DNA of 64,000 bases from Clostridia bacterium (lineage in GTDB: Bacteria > Bacillota > Clostridia > UMGS1883), in NCBI GenBank assembly GCA_030527235.1, contig JAUNBL010000006.1, positions 1 through 64,000 on the forward strand. The letters run 5' to 3'. The first letter of the stretch is position 1. Each line of letters starts with the position of its first letter. The notes beneath the pieces are model-generated. The model was not told where the DNA came from, searched no databases, and saw only the letters and a list, made by a program, of their open reading frames with translations. This document shows, one piece after another, positions 27,665-35,051 of this stretch. Made by a program: the position numbers and the translations under genes.

Positions 27665-28095
27665 ACAAACAGCAATATGACAAGGTCGTAAAGAAGCACT
27701 CACCGCCCTCACCCACCCTTACGGACACGCTTAAAGCATTCGTCGTCGGCGGACTTATATGCGCGCTCGGCGAGCTTTTGAAAACGATTTATCTCCCTTT
27801 GTTTGAACTTGAGAAAAACGCCTCGGCGCTTGTAAGCGTAACACTTGTTTTTGCGGCCTCGCTTCTCACCGCCGTTGGCGTATTTGACAAAATAGCCAAG
27901 TTTGCCGGCGCAGGCACCCTGGTTCCCATCACCGGCTTTTCCAATGCCATGACGAGCAGCGCAATGGAACACAAGTCCGAAGGCGCGGTTCTCGGCGTCG
28001 GAGCTCAGATGTTCGCAATAGCGGGGCCGGTAATATCCTATGGCACAATCTCCTCCATAGCTGCTGGACTTATATACTATTTCTTTTTGAGATAG
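27661..28095 (+). CDS. spoVAC: Stage V sporulation protein AC
   Basis: A 144-residue inner-membrane protein of the SpoVA channel, which moves dipicolinic acid into the forespore and out at germination. It has four membrane segments; the conserved blocks are AFVVGGLICALGELLK and GAGTLVPITGFSNAMTSSAMEHKSEGAVLG with the GFSN and ME(H/Y)KSEG signatures. Start overlaps the small peptide gene. It is followed after a 119-base structured gap by spoVAD. Confidence 0.95.
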   Translation: MNKQQYDKVVKKHSPPSPTLTDTLKAFVVGGLICALGELLKTIYLPLFELEKNASALVSVTLVFAASLLTAVGVFDKIAKFAGAGTLVPITGFSNAMTSSAMEHKSEGAVLGVGAQMFAIAGPVISYGTISSIAAGLIYYFFLR

Positions 28096-28214
28096 CGGAC
28101 AGTCTGAAAAAGCTTTCAAGCTGTAAATTTGTGTCTTGACGGTCACAGACCGTCATTTCAGAAAGCCGAAACCGCTGCAAAGCTTGCGGTTCGACGGAAA
28201 GGAATGCTCATATT
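28096..28214 (+). other. Structured gap between spoVAC and spoVAD
   Basis: Unusually long for an operon internal gap. It holds two dyads: GACGGT/ACCGTC (28138-28154) and AACCGC/GCGGTT (28170-28191), and a longer-range pair TCTGAAA (28103) with TTTCAGA (28155). No T-run follows. GAAAGGAATG near 28198 supplies the spoVAD ribosome binding site. Confidence 0.5.
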
Positions 28215-29210
28215 ATGTATCAAGGAAACCAAACCATTTGCTTTGACAACCCGCCGCACATTCTTTCCCACTACGCAGTGGTTGGCAAAAAAGAGGGGGA
28301 GGGTCCGCTGCGAGACCTTTTTGACCGCATTGAAAATGACCCCTATATGGGTGAAGATAATTGGGAAAAGGGCGAGAGTTCCTTTCTCAAGGCGGCAATA
28401 GAAGGCGCGCTCTCAAAAAGCGAAACGGCGAACGCCGACTTCATTATCGCAGGTGATTTGCTCAACCAGTGTACCGCCTCTGGCTACGGCATCCGCGGGA
28501 TGAACTGCGCGTTTTTGGGCATATACGGCGCGTGCTCCACCATGGCGGAAAGTCTGATAGTCGGCTCAGCTCTCGTTTCCGGAAAAAGCGCACGCAGGGC
28601 GCTTTGCGCCACAAGCAGCCACTTCTGCGGCGCGGAAAAACAGTTCCGCCTCCCGCTTGAATACGGCGGTCAGCGCACTCCTACCGCGCAATGGACAGTT
28701 ACCGGAAGCGGCGCCGTAATCCTCGGCGAAGACGGAGGGAAGGTGCGTATCACTCACGCCACTGCCGGAAAGATAACCGACATGGGGGTAAGCGATGCCA
28801 ACAACATGGGCGGCGCAATGGCGCCCGCGTTTATAGATACTCTCGAAGCGCACCTTGCCGCTTCCGGACGCAGCGCCGGCTACTACGACGCTATCTTTTC
28901 CGGCGATTTGGGCTTTGTGGGCAAGGATATAGCTATAGAGCTTGCGCATAACGACAACATAGACCTGTCCCGAAATTACGAGGACTGCGGCTGCTTAATG
29001 TTCGACTCTCAAACCCAGGACACTCATGCAGGCGGCAGTGGCTGCGGCTGCAGCGCAAGCGTACTCTGCTCGTATATTTTACCACGCCTTGAGAGCGGCA
29101 AATATAAAAAGGTTCTGTTCATCGCTACGGGCGCGCTTATGAGTCCTGTTTCTTCCATGCAGGGCGAAAGCATCCCCGCCATAGCCCACGCGGTGGCTTT
29201 TGAATCGTAA
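28215..29210 (+). CDS. spoVAD: Stage V sporulation protein AD
   Basis: A 331-residue thiolase-fold protein that binds dipicolinic acid in the SpoVA complex. Conserved blocks are FIIAGDLLNQCTASGYG, FLGIYGACSTMAESL, ATSSHFCGAEKQFR, NNMGGAMAPAF and GGSGCGCSASVLCSYILP. The usual partner spoVAE does not follow; a terminator comes 39 bases after the stop. Confidence 0.96.
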   Translation: MYQGNQTICFDNPPHILSHYAVVGKKEGEGPLRDLFDRIENDPYMGEDNWEKGESSFLKAAIEGALSKSETANADFIIAGDLLNQCTASGYGIRGMNCAFLGIYGACSTMAESLIVGSALVSGKSARRALCATSSHFCGAEKQFRLPLEYGGQRTPTAQWTVTGSGAVILGEDGGKVRITHATAGKITDMGVSDANNMGGAMAPAFIDTLEAHLAASGRSAGYYDAIFSGDLGFVGKDIAIELAHNDNIDLSRNYEDCGCLMFDSQTQDTHAGGSGCGCSASVLCSYILPRLESGKYKKVLFIATGALMSPVSSMQGESIPAIAHAVAFES

Positions 29211-29248
29211 AGTAAAAACCTCCGCAAAAACATACGGCCAAAAACTTG

Positions 29249-29290
29249 AAAAAGTGAGGACTTTTGCAATCGCAATCGTCCTCACTTTTT
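29249..29290. terminator. Bidirectional terminator between spoVAD and the vWA-like gene
   Basis: A perfect 13-base stem (AAAAAGTGAGGAC with GTCCTCACTTTTT) and a 16-base loop, with A/T tracts at both ends, between two convergent genes. Confidence 0.9.
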
Positions 29291-29310
29291 CACAAAACTG
29301 CCGCAAACTG

Positions 29311-29868
29311 TTATCTTTCCGCAGTAATAACCTTGTTAATTGCTTCAAAAGCTTTCGCAATGTCCTTCTTTGTTATCTTGGAAAGGAACATGCCGTCCGC
29401 AATATTGATATCCTCTCCGCCTGTGCCATAAAAGCGGAAATCCCACTTATATGTAAAGCGCTGGCATCCCACCTTGTCATACAGCGCCTCACGGGTAAAA
29501 ACCGTACTTGCATCATCGGCAGAGCTTATAACAAACACCGACACCTTCTCCGGACGCTCTGCTTCTTCTGCCGCGTCAAGCCTTTCACCAACCAAGTCAA
29601 TAACCTCACCCAAAGCATCGTACAGCGCGCTGCCGCCCTTGGGAGCATACGTCTTGGAGTTGTACTTTCTCATCAGGCTCATCGGCTTGCCGTTTGCGCT
29701 TATTCTCGGCTCGTTGGAAAAGAACGCCAGAGTAAACGCCGTTTCCTTGTCGCTGCTTTTTTGCGCGTCAACAATCGCATTAAAACCCGCGATAACCTCT
29801 TCCTGTACGTTAGCGAATGCTTCGCTCTTGTTGATAACAAAAACGTACTCTCTAAATCCCTTTTTCAA
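29311..29868 (-). CDS. vWA-like domain protein with degenerate MIDAS
   Basis: A 185-residue cytosolic protein with the outline of a von Willebrand factor A domain: first strand EYVFVINKSEAF, a middle GGSALYDALG loop and a later strand KVSVFVISSADDAST. The metal-binding motif DxSxS is replaced by NKSEA and the third metal site Asp by Ser, while the Thr/Ser of GGSALYDAL is kept. It therefore probably does not bind metal in the usual way. Start is a TTG with a weak ribosome site. It is monocistronic and has no informative neighbour; function unknown. Confidence 0.7.
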   Translation of the reverse strand: MKKGFREYVFVINKSEAFANVQEEVIAGFNAIVDAQKSSDKETAFTLAFFSNEPRISANGKPMSLMRKYNSKTYAPKGGSALYDALGEVIDLVGERLDAAEEAERPEKVSVFVISSADDASTVFTREALYDKVGCQRFTYKWDFRFYGTGGEDINIADGMFLSKITKKDIAKAFEAINKVITAER

Positions 29869-29986
29869 TGAAATCTACCCTTTCGTTTTTTAATTACATG
29901 ATAAGAATATAATAATTTCAAAGCAACATCAAGCCTTAAACTGTACAAAAACTTGCCTCAAACAAAGCTTGGTTTGTAAAAAACTC

Positions 29987-30736
29987 CTACAATATTATAG
30001 TTTTTTCTTCGGTTTCAATACGCCATGCCGGCACAAGGGTTACATCCGAGGCATCTTGCTGAAGCTTATAGCAAAGCGATATGCCGGTAATCTTTCCGCC
30101 CTGTCCCATGGCCGCCTCTATCTGCGGAATTTTCTGCGCAATATGTTCCACGTCCTCATTCTCCCTCAGCACCTCAACATTAGGCCAGACTCCGCTCACG
30201 GCACACAAATCTCCGCGTTCGTCAAACGCCGCTCTTATATAGAGTCCTTCGCACTTGCGGCGGTCGTGATATCGGTAAAACGTATCCTGCATAGCGTCAT
30301 AAACGGCGTCTTCCATGTCAAATCCTTTTGCGGCAAGCGCTTTTCGCAGCTCCGCCTCTCCGAAATTTATCCGAAGCTGTGAGCCGTTTGTATATGAAAA
30401 TGAATTCCCGTCAATCGTGAGCGTTGTCCCATTTTCCGAAATTACTACGTTCTTGCCGTCACTCCCGTAGCTCACAGGGTTCTCAAAAAACATCTGCGAA
30501 AGCTCGCTGATAGTGAAAAAATCCACGCTTAAAATATCGGCCGCAGCGTAGTATTTGGGAATTATATCCATCGAGCATTCTATTCCCTTATCCGCAAGGA
30601 CTTGTACGGCGCTTTGCAGCACCCGCTCGTCAACTCTCGTATGTTCAAAATTCAACGTAAATATATTCGCAAGCAAAAAGACGTTCACGGCAACAAGCAG
30701 ACCTATCATAATGCTTTTTACACTTCTCCAGTTCAT
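29987..30736 (-). CDS. YycI/WalI-like membrane-anchored protein
   Basis: A 249-residue protein with one N-terminal membrane helix (residues 7-28) and an extracytoplasmic region with YycI-type repeats. It starts with NWRSVKSIMIGLLVAVNVFLL, close to the YycI N-terminus. In bacilli YycI and YycH restrain the wall-stress kinase WalK. The assignment rests on the membrane anchor, size and pairing with a YycH-like gene; sequence identity to classical YycI seems low. The stop of the upstream YycH-like gene overlaps its start by four bases. Confidence 0.65.
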   Translation of the reverse strand: MNWRSVKSIMIGLLVAVNVFLLANIFTLNFEHTRVDERVLQSAVQVLADKGIECSMDIIPKYYAAADILSVDFFTISELSQMFFENPVSYGSDGKNVVISENGTTLTIDGNSFSYTNGSQLRINFGEAELRKALAAKGFDMEDAVYDAMQDTFYRYHDRRKCEGLYIRAAFDERGDLCAVSGVWPNVEVLRENEDVEHIAQKIPQIEAAMGQGGKITGISLCYKLQQDASDVTLVPAWRIETEEKTIIL

Positions 30737-32163
30737 TGCTCAATCCTCCGCTCATATATCTCCCCGCCGCGAAGGCGCGCTACCCACGAGGCGGTAAGCT
30801 GCTCCTGCGTACCGCTATCCATGTATCCCAAAAAGAGGTCCTCAATAACAACGCTTTCCTCGCGTTGTGAAAACTCCGACACAAAATAGTCCAGCGCGGT
30901 GACAAAATTCACGCTGCGTTCTGAATACTGAGTTTTGGTATAGTTTCTCAAGAGCTGGCGGTAGCTTACAAGCCGTCCGTCCAAAATTTCAAGCTCTATG
31001 CCGCTTTTCATTGCCTCACGGTCTGCGCCCTCGATATTCACGACAATCGGCCGCCCATCAAAATAATAGTCAAACGTTATGGTGCGCCTTCCGTCGTTCT
31101 CCTCATCGAGCAAATCTCCGGACACGAGAACATTGAGCGCTGTTTGAGTGTTGCACGCCGCCCAAACTCTCTCGGCAAAATCGATAGCGGCATTTACCGT
31201 TTCGTAAAGCGGCGCATCCGCGTCACACAGGCGTATCCCGCGCTGTGGGCTTATCGCGCTGTATTCCAGCAGCTCATCGGGGTATATCTTGATTGTGGCA
31301 TAGTTTTCCACAAAATTAACACTCATATCACTGTCCGTATAATGGCGCAGCGGCTGCGCGTTAAAGTAAAACGCGTTCAAAATCGAAGAATAGTCGCCGT
31401 CCGATATAACGCTCATAGGATAAATCGCGCTCGCCGTCTGCTCCGTATCCGAGAAAAGCACCATGTCATCAAGCTGCACCTGCCTCTCTTCCGACAAGCC
31501 GAGCAAAGTTGAAAACGCGAACTCATAGTACCCGTCCGACGGGTTTGTACGAGAGTACTCTACCAGATAGCTTTCGGGGAACGAGTACAGCGTCCTGTCA
31601 AACGAATACATGATGATTCTGTCCTCATTACGAGCCAGAAGCCGCACACCGTTTGATGCGTCTGACGGCAGAATCAGCATCTCCTTTATCGCCGACAAAT
31701 CATCGTCTATATCAGTCGCCGTTATACCCATCGTCCGCGCGAGCAGTGTGGGCGCCATGGCAATGGGATACTCGGCATAAAGGCTTCTTTCGCTCATATA
31801 GTCGAGCCACTGGGCATATGTCAGCGAACCTTCCCGCTTCGCACTTCCCCTCAGGAATGCGCTGACAAAAAAACGGGCGCGGGCCGCCAACGCATCAAAC
31901 GACGAGTCGGTGTTATAATATGCCACCCAAAGCGAGCCATCGTTTATTACAAGACGTCTTGGGCGCGAAAGGTTTTCCCTCGGCACGCTGAGCGTTGCCT
32001 GACGCGGCGCAAAAAAACGAAAAACCGGATTGTTTGTCCAAGACGAAAAAACGCTCTCGGCATCCTGCCACACCATGTTTCCCAGCCACAGCTGCGAAAC
32101 GAGGAAGAGAGCGTTCGCAATCAACGCCACTATCAGCGCACTTTTAATACGTTCCTTAAACAA
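30733..32163 (-). CDS. YycH/WalH-like membrane-anchored protein
   Basis: A 476-residue protein with an N-terminal membrane helix (about residues 8-30) followed by a long extracytoplasmic part arranged like YycH: an N-terminal alpha/beta region and a C-terminal repeat domain. It overlaps the YycI-like gene by four bases. The start is taken as TTG at 32163 with AAAGGGG eight bases upstream; an earlier TTG at 32184 lies inside the preceding terminator's T-tract. No walR or walK is adjacent, unlike in bacilli. Confidence 0.6.
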   Translation of the reverse strand: MFKERIKSALIVALIANALFLVSQLWLGNMVWQDAESVFSSWTNNPVFRFFAPRQATLSVPRENLSRPRRLVINDGSLWVAYYNTDSSFDALAARARFFVSAFLRGSAKREGSLTYAQWLDYMSERSLYAEYPIAMAPTLLARTMGITATDIDDDLSAIKEMLILPSDASNGVRLLARNEDRIIMYSFDRTLYSFPESYLVEYSRTNPSDGYYEFAFSTLLGLSEERQVQLDDMVLFSDTEQTASAIYPMSVISDGDYSSILNAFYFNAQPLRHYTDSDMSVNFVENYATIKIYPDELLEYSAISPQRGIRLCDADAPLYETVNAAIDFAERVWAACNTQTALNVLVSGDLLDEENDGRRTITFDYYFDGRPIVVNIEGADREAMKSGIELEILDGRLVSYRQLLRNYTKTQYSERSVNFVTALDYFVSEFSQREESVVIEDLFLGYMDSGTQEQLTASWVARLRGGEIYERRIEQ

Positions 32164-32187
32164 CGCACAGACCCCTTTTTTCAAAAA

Positions 32188-32213
32188 ACGCGGGCGGTTT
32201 TATCCGCCCGCGT
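32188..32213 (-). terminator. Terminator after the small secreted protein gene
   Basis: A perfect 10-base GC-rich stem, ACGCGGGCGG with CCGCCCGCGT, loop of six, followed on the minus strand by TTTTTTGAAAAAAGG. It lies between the secreted protein and the YycH-like gene. Confidence 0.9.
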
Positions 32214-32224
32214 TCCTCTAAATA

Positions 32225-32698
32225 CTAATTTAACCAACCGTTGTATACAGACTGCACATCCTGCGTAAACGCCTTGATATTTTCAAGAATGTCCTGATTA
32301 AGTACGTTTATGTCGAAATAAACAATCTGACTGTTGCCGTACACATCCTCCGCGCGCACGCAAAAATAATTATGTCCCTCACCGAGCGTTACCTGCTTAT
32401 AAAACACGCCCGCCGCACCTATCGATGACTCAAAAACATTACCCTCGCTGTTCTTTATCGCGATGTAATTTGCACCATCAAATCTGTAATACGACACTTT
32501 TACGCCCGCACTGCCTATACCGGTTATGCCGTACACAGTGCGAGTCGTTGCGCTTGAAGAAGATTCGGGCTTGCGCACAACTATTAAATTAGAAGCCGTT
32601 CCGCTCTGTCCCGGCGTTATCATCTCCGGCGCGCCAAAAACCGTTTGCGCCGCTGCCAGAACAAAAAGGGCGGCTAAAACAGCACACAGCCTTTTCAT
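32225..32698 (-). CDS. Small secreted protein of unknown function
   Basis: A 157-residue protein with a signal peptide (residues 1-22, cleavage near VFGA). The mature part is a serine- and glycine-rich beta-strand protein (about residues 40-130) resembling an Ig-like or bacterial surface domain (SYYRFDGANYIAIKN, EGHNYFCVRAEDVYGN) with a short C-terminal helix. I do not recognise a family. GGAG lies 10 bases before the ATG; a strong terminator follows. Confidence 0.75.
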   Translation of the reverse strand: MKRLCAVLAALFVLAAAQTVFGAPEMITPGQSGTASNLIVVRKPESSSSATTRTVYGITGIGSAGVKVSYYRFDGANYIAIKNSEGNVFESSIGAAGVFYKQVTLGEGHNYFCVRAEDVYGNSQIVYFDINVLNQDILENIKAFTQDVQSVYNGWLN

Positions 32699-32926
32699 AA
32701 TAAGCCAACTCCAAAAATAATTTCAAGCATTCCTCTGATACCATATATATTATAGCGCATAAATGTTACAAAACAATAACATTGAATTTAACGTTATATA
32801 ACAAATACTTCTCCCGTTTTCGGGTATCTTTATTATATACCATCTCTGCTGAAATTGCAATAGGAAATTTCATCGAATATGCGCACCAAACAGCGGGCTG
32901 ATGAATATAAATATATGGGTGATAAT

Positions 32927-33631
32927 ATGCGTATGCGTATAGGCGGGCGCATGTATTTTTCCGACTCGTCCCGCCGCCGCTTTTGGCGCGGCGTGATATT
33001 CGCTGTGTTCGCCTTTGTTTTGATTTACACTGCCTTGGGCTTTTTCACACGGCTTCGTCCGATGATGAAGTCCGTTTCGCAAAGCTACGCCACAAACCTC
33101 GTGAGAATAAACATTAACAAAATCGTGGCGCAAAAAATGCTTACCGACGGCGCGCGGTATTCCGATTTGGCAAATATACAAGAAAGCGCCGACGGACGAG
33201 TAATGTCGCTTTCCGCAAACGTAGTCGCGCTCAACGTATTAAAAAGCGAGCTTGAGGGCGAGATTACAAAAAGCATCGCACAAATGGACACGCTGCACGC
33301 GTCACTTCCGCTCGGAAACCTCCTCGGAAACGATTTGTTCTCGGGTCTGGGACCGCGCATACCAATGAAATTCACGCTGCTTTCAAACGCCGTTACCTCG
33401 CTGAGCGATGAATTTATTTCGGGCGGCATAAACCAAACGCTGCACATCATAAACCTCAATGTAGAAACGCGGGTTACGGTGCTGATGCCAACACTGAATT
33501 CCGTCGTCAAAGTCACAACAGACATCCCTATAGCTCAAACTCTCATCGTAGGCGAAGTTCCGACAACGTATACCTCCGTCACAGGGACTACCGAAACCGC
33601 GCCAGATACAGTGCTCAACATGATGCCTTAA
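32927..33631 (+). CDS. yunB: Sporulation protein YunB
   Basis: A 234-residue protein with one N-terminal membrane helix (WRGVIFAVFAFVLIYTALGFF) and an extracytoplasmic beta domain typical of YunB: MKSVSQSYATNLVRININKIV, PLGNLLGNDLFSGLGPRIPM and ETRVTVLMPTLNSVVKVTTDIPIAQTLIVGEVP. In B. subtilis yunB belongs to the SigE regulon and is needed for normal sporulation; its molecular role is unclear. The start at 32927 is chosen for GGGTGAT just upstream; ATGs at 32915 and 32879 are alternatives. Confidence 0.92.
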   Translation: MRMRIGGRMYFSDSSRRRFWRGVIFAVFAFVLIYTALGFFTRLRPMMKSVSQSYATNLVRININKIVAQKMLTDGARYSDLANIQESADGRVMSLSANVVALNVLKSELEGEITKSIAQMDTLHASLPLGNLLGNDLFSGLGPRIPMKFTLLSNAVTSLSDEFISGGINQTLHIINLNVETRVTVLMPTLNSVVKVTTDIPIAQTLIVGEVPTTYTSVTGTTETAPDTVLNMMP

Positions 33632-33688
33632 TTGTTAAATGTACACAAAAGTCAAAAAAAACTGGCTCTGATTTATGCATAGTGACGG

Positions 33689-33718
33689 TTGACAAATTTG
33701 TTGTTTATAAGCTAAAAT
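33689..33718 (+). promoter_or_regulatory. Promoter of the HPr gene
   Basis: TTGACA, 18-base spacer and TAAAAT, about 33 bases before the HPr start. Confidence 0.7.
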
Positions 33719-33751
33719 TAATTTATCTAATTGTCGAAGGAGAGCGTAAAT

Positions 33752-34018
33752 ATGGTAACAAAAGATGTAGTCGTGCAGAACCAGGTAGGTCTTCACGCGC
33801 GTCCCGTGACTTTCTTTATACAGAAAGCAAGCGAGTTTTCTTCCAGCATATCCGTTTCGTGCGATGACAGAACGGTGAACGCAAAAAGCCTTTTGGGCGT
33901 GCTCTCTTTGGGCGTTAACCGCGGTATGACAATTACGCTTAAAGCCGAGGGCGCGGACGAAAAAGAGGCGGTTGCGGCGCTTGCGGACTTAATCGAAACG
34001 AATTTCGCGGAAAAATAA
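33752..34018 (+). CDS. ptsH: HPr phosphocarrier protein
   Basis: An 88-residue HPr. GLHARPV carries the phosphocarrier His15, phosphorylated by enzyme I in the PTS; KSLLGVLSLG carries Ser46, the target of HPr kinase in Gram-positive catabolite control. Both sites are intact, so it can serve sugar transport and regulation rather than being a Crh. AAGGAGA precedes the ATG at 33752. Enzyme I is not adjacent; the gene stands alone between its own promoter and a terminator. Confidence 0.93.
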   Translation: MVTKDVVVQNQVGLHARPVTFFIQKASEFSSSISVSCDDRTVNAKSLLGVLSLGVNRGMTITLKAEGADEKEAVAALADLIETNFAEK

Positions 34019-34042
34019 TTCGCGCCAAAGTATTAGCCGAAA

Positions 34043-34073
34043 ACGTGTGTAAAGTGTTTAGCTTTACACACGT
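34043..34073. terminator. Bidirectional terminator between HPr and AraC genes
   Basis: A perfect 12-base stem (ACGTGTGTAAAG with CTTTACACACGT), loop of seven, followed on the plus strand by GTTTTATTTT. The convergent araC-type gene ends just inside the right flank. Confidence 0.9.
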
Positions 34074-34076
34074 GTT

Positions 34077-34838
34077 TTATTTTAATTCTTTAATATATGC
34101 CGAGGGCGATTTTCCTATATGCGCCTTAAAGACTTTGCTGAAATGGTACTCATCGCAAAAGCCGCATTGCATCGCCACGCTATGTATAGACGTATCGCCT
34201 GAGGAAAAGCGCTCGCAGGCGACGTTAAGACGAATCCGCATTATATATGCGGGGATGGAGCAGCCCTCATATTTTTTGAAAAGCTTTCCGCAATACGATG
34301 GAGAAAGTCCGACAACGAACCCCAGTTCTTCCGCGCTCAGAGGGTGCATATAGTTTTCGATTACATACATTTTCATCTTTTCAACCGCCCCGTTCTGCTC
34401 ACCGGCGGTTATTCTCATAAGGCGGACCACAATCTGCATAGCGAGAGAATCTATCATCTGCTGATTATAAGAATGCCGGCTCATTCGCTCTTTCGTTATC
34501 TCGCCTATCATATAATTGACAGAGCTTGTAGCGCTCAAATTAAAAATCTTGTACCCCGCCTCGCCGTGGTTGGGAGTGTAAAAATCCAGGCACGAAAGCT
34601 TAACACCGTCAGCAATCGGTTTTATTATCCGATACTGCGCAGGCGCAGTGAATAAAAGCTGCCCGGGACGCAAAACAAACTTCTCCTCATCAAGAGCGTA
34701 GCTTAACAGCCCCCCCTGGAGCAGCGTAACCGTCCAGTGCGCCAAATACCGGTCAACATACCACTTGGACGAATGCGTTTGATTGTAGAGCGAATACATA
34801 ACGTGCGGATGAAAATTTTCATCTATAACAAATTCCAT
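34077..34838 (-). CDS. AraC-family transcriptional regulator
   Basis: A 253-residue regulator. Residues 1-140 form a cupin-like sensor domain (PGQLLFTAPAQYRIIKP and LDFYTPNHGE); residues 155-253 carry two HTH motifs: LSAEELGFVVGLSPSYCGKLF and SIHSVAMQCGFCDEYHFSKV, with the family end FKAHIGKSPSAYIKEL. The start at 34838 follows GGAGGAAGCG; an ATG 19 codons earlier lacks this. It is divergent from the tandem GH43 genes, each with a consensus promoter in the 150-base gap, so it is a plausible sugar-responsive activator of those genes. Confidence 0.9.
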   Translation of the reverse strand: MEFVIDENFHPHVMYSLYNQTHSSKWYVDRYLAHWTVTLLQGGLLSYALDEEKFVLRPGQLLFTAPAQYRIIKPIADGVKLSCLDFYTPNHGEAGYKIFNLSATSSVNYMIGEITKERMSRHSYNQQMIDSLAMQIVVRLMRITAGEQNGAVEKMKMYVIENYMHPLSAEELGFVVGLSPSYCGKLFKKYEGCSIPAYIMRIRLNVACERFSSGDTSIHSVAMQCGFCDEYHFSKVFKAHIGKSPSAYIKELK

Positions 34839-34927
34839 CGCTTCCTCCGTTTCCCTCTCTCGCCTTCGAGTACCGCTAAAAAATACCTGCCGCAAAATCT
34901 ATGTTCATTCTTCCTCGACCCAATTAA

Positions 34928-34956
34928 ATTATACTTCACGAATTTACGTTTGTCAA
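34928..34956 (-). promoter_or_regulatory. Consensus promoter of the AraC gene
   Basis: On the minus strand TTGACA, 17-base spacer, TATAAT: perfect consensus. Confidence 0.85.
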
Positions 34957-34998
34957 ATCATTTGTTCTAAAAAACACAAATTCATACTAAAACTTTCA

Positions 34999-35028
34999 TT
35001 GACTAAAAGCCGGAGCGAAATTTATAAT
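34999..35028 (+). promoter_or_regulatory. Promoter of the tandem GH43 genes
   Basis: TTGACT, 18-base spacer and TATAAT, 24 bases upstream of the GH43 ATG. Divergent from the AraC promoter. Confidence 0.75.
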
Positions 35029-35051
35029 AGAGTAAAAGGGAGGAGTGGAAA

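Noticed and set aside
33752-34018. Crh instead of HPr
   Set aside because: Crh lacks the phosphocarrier His15; here GLHARP keeps it.
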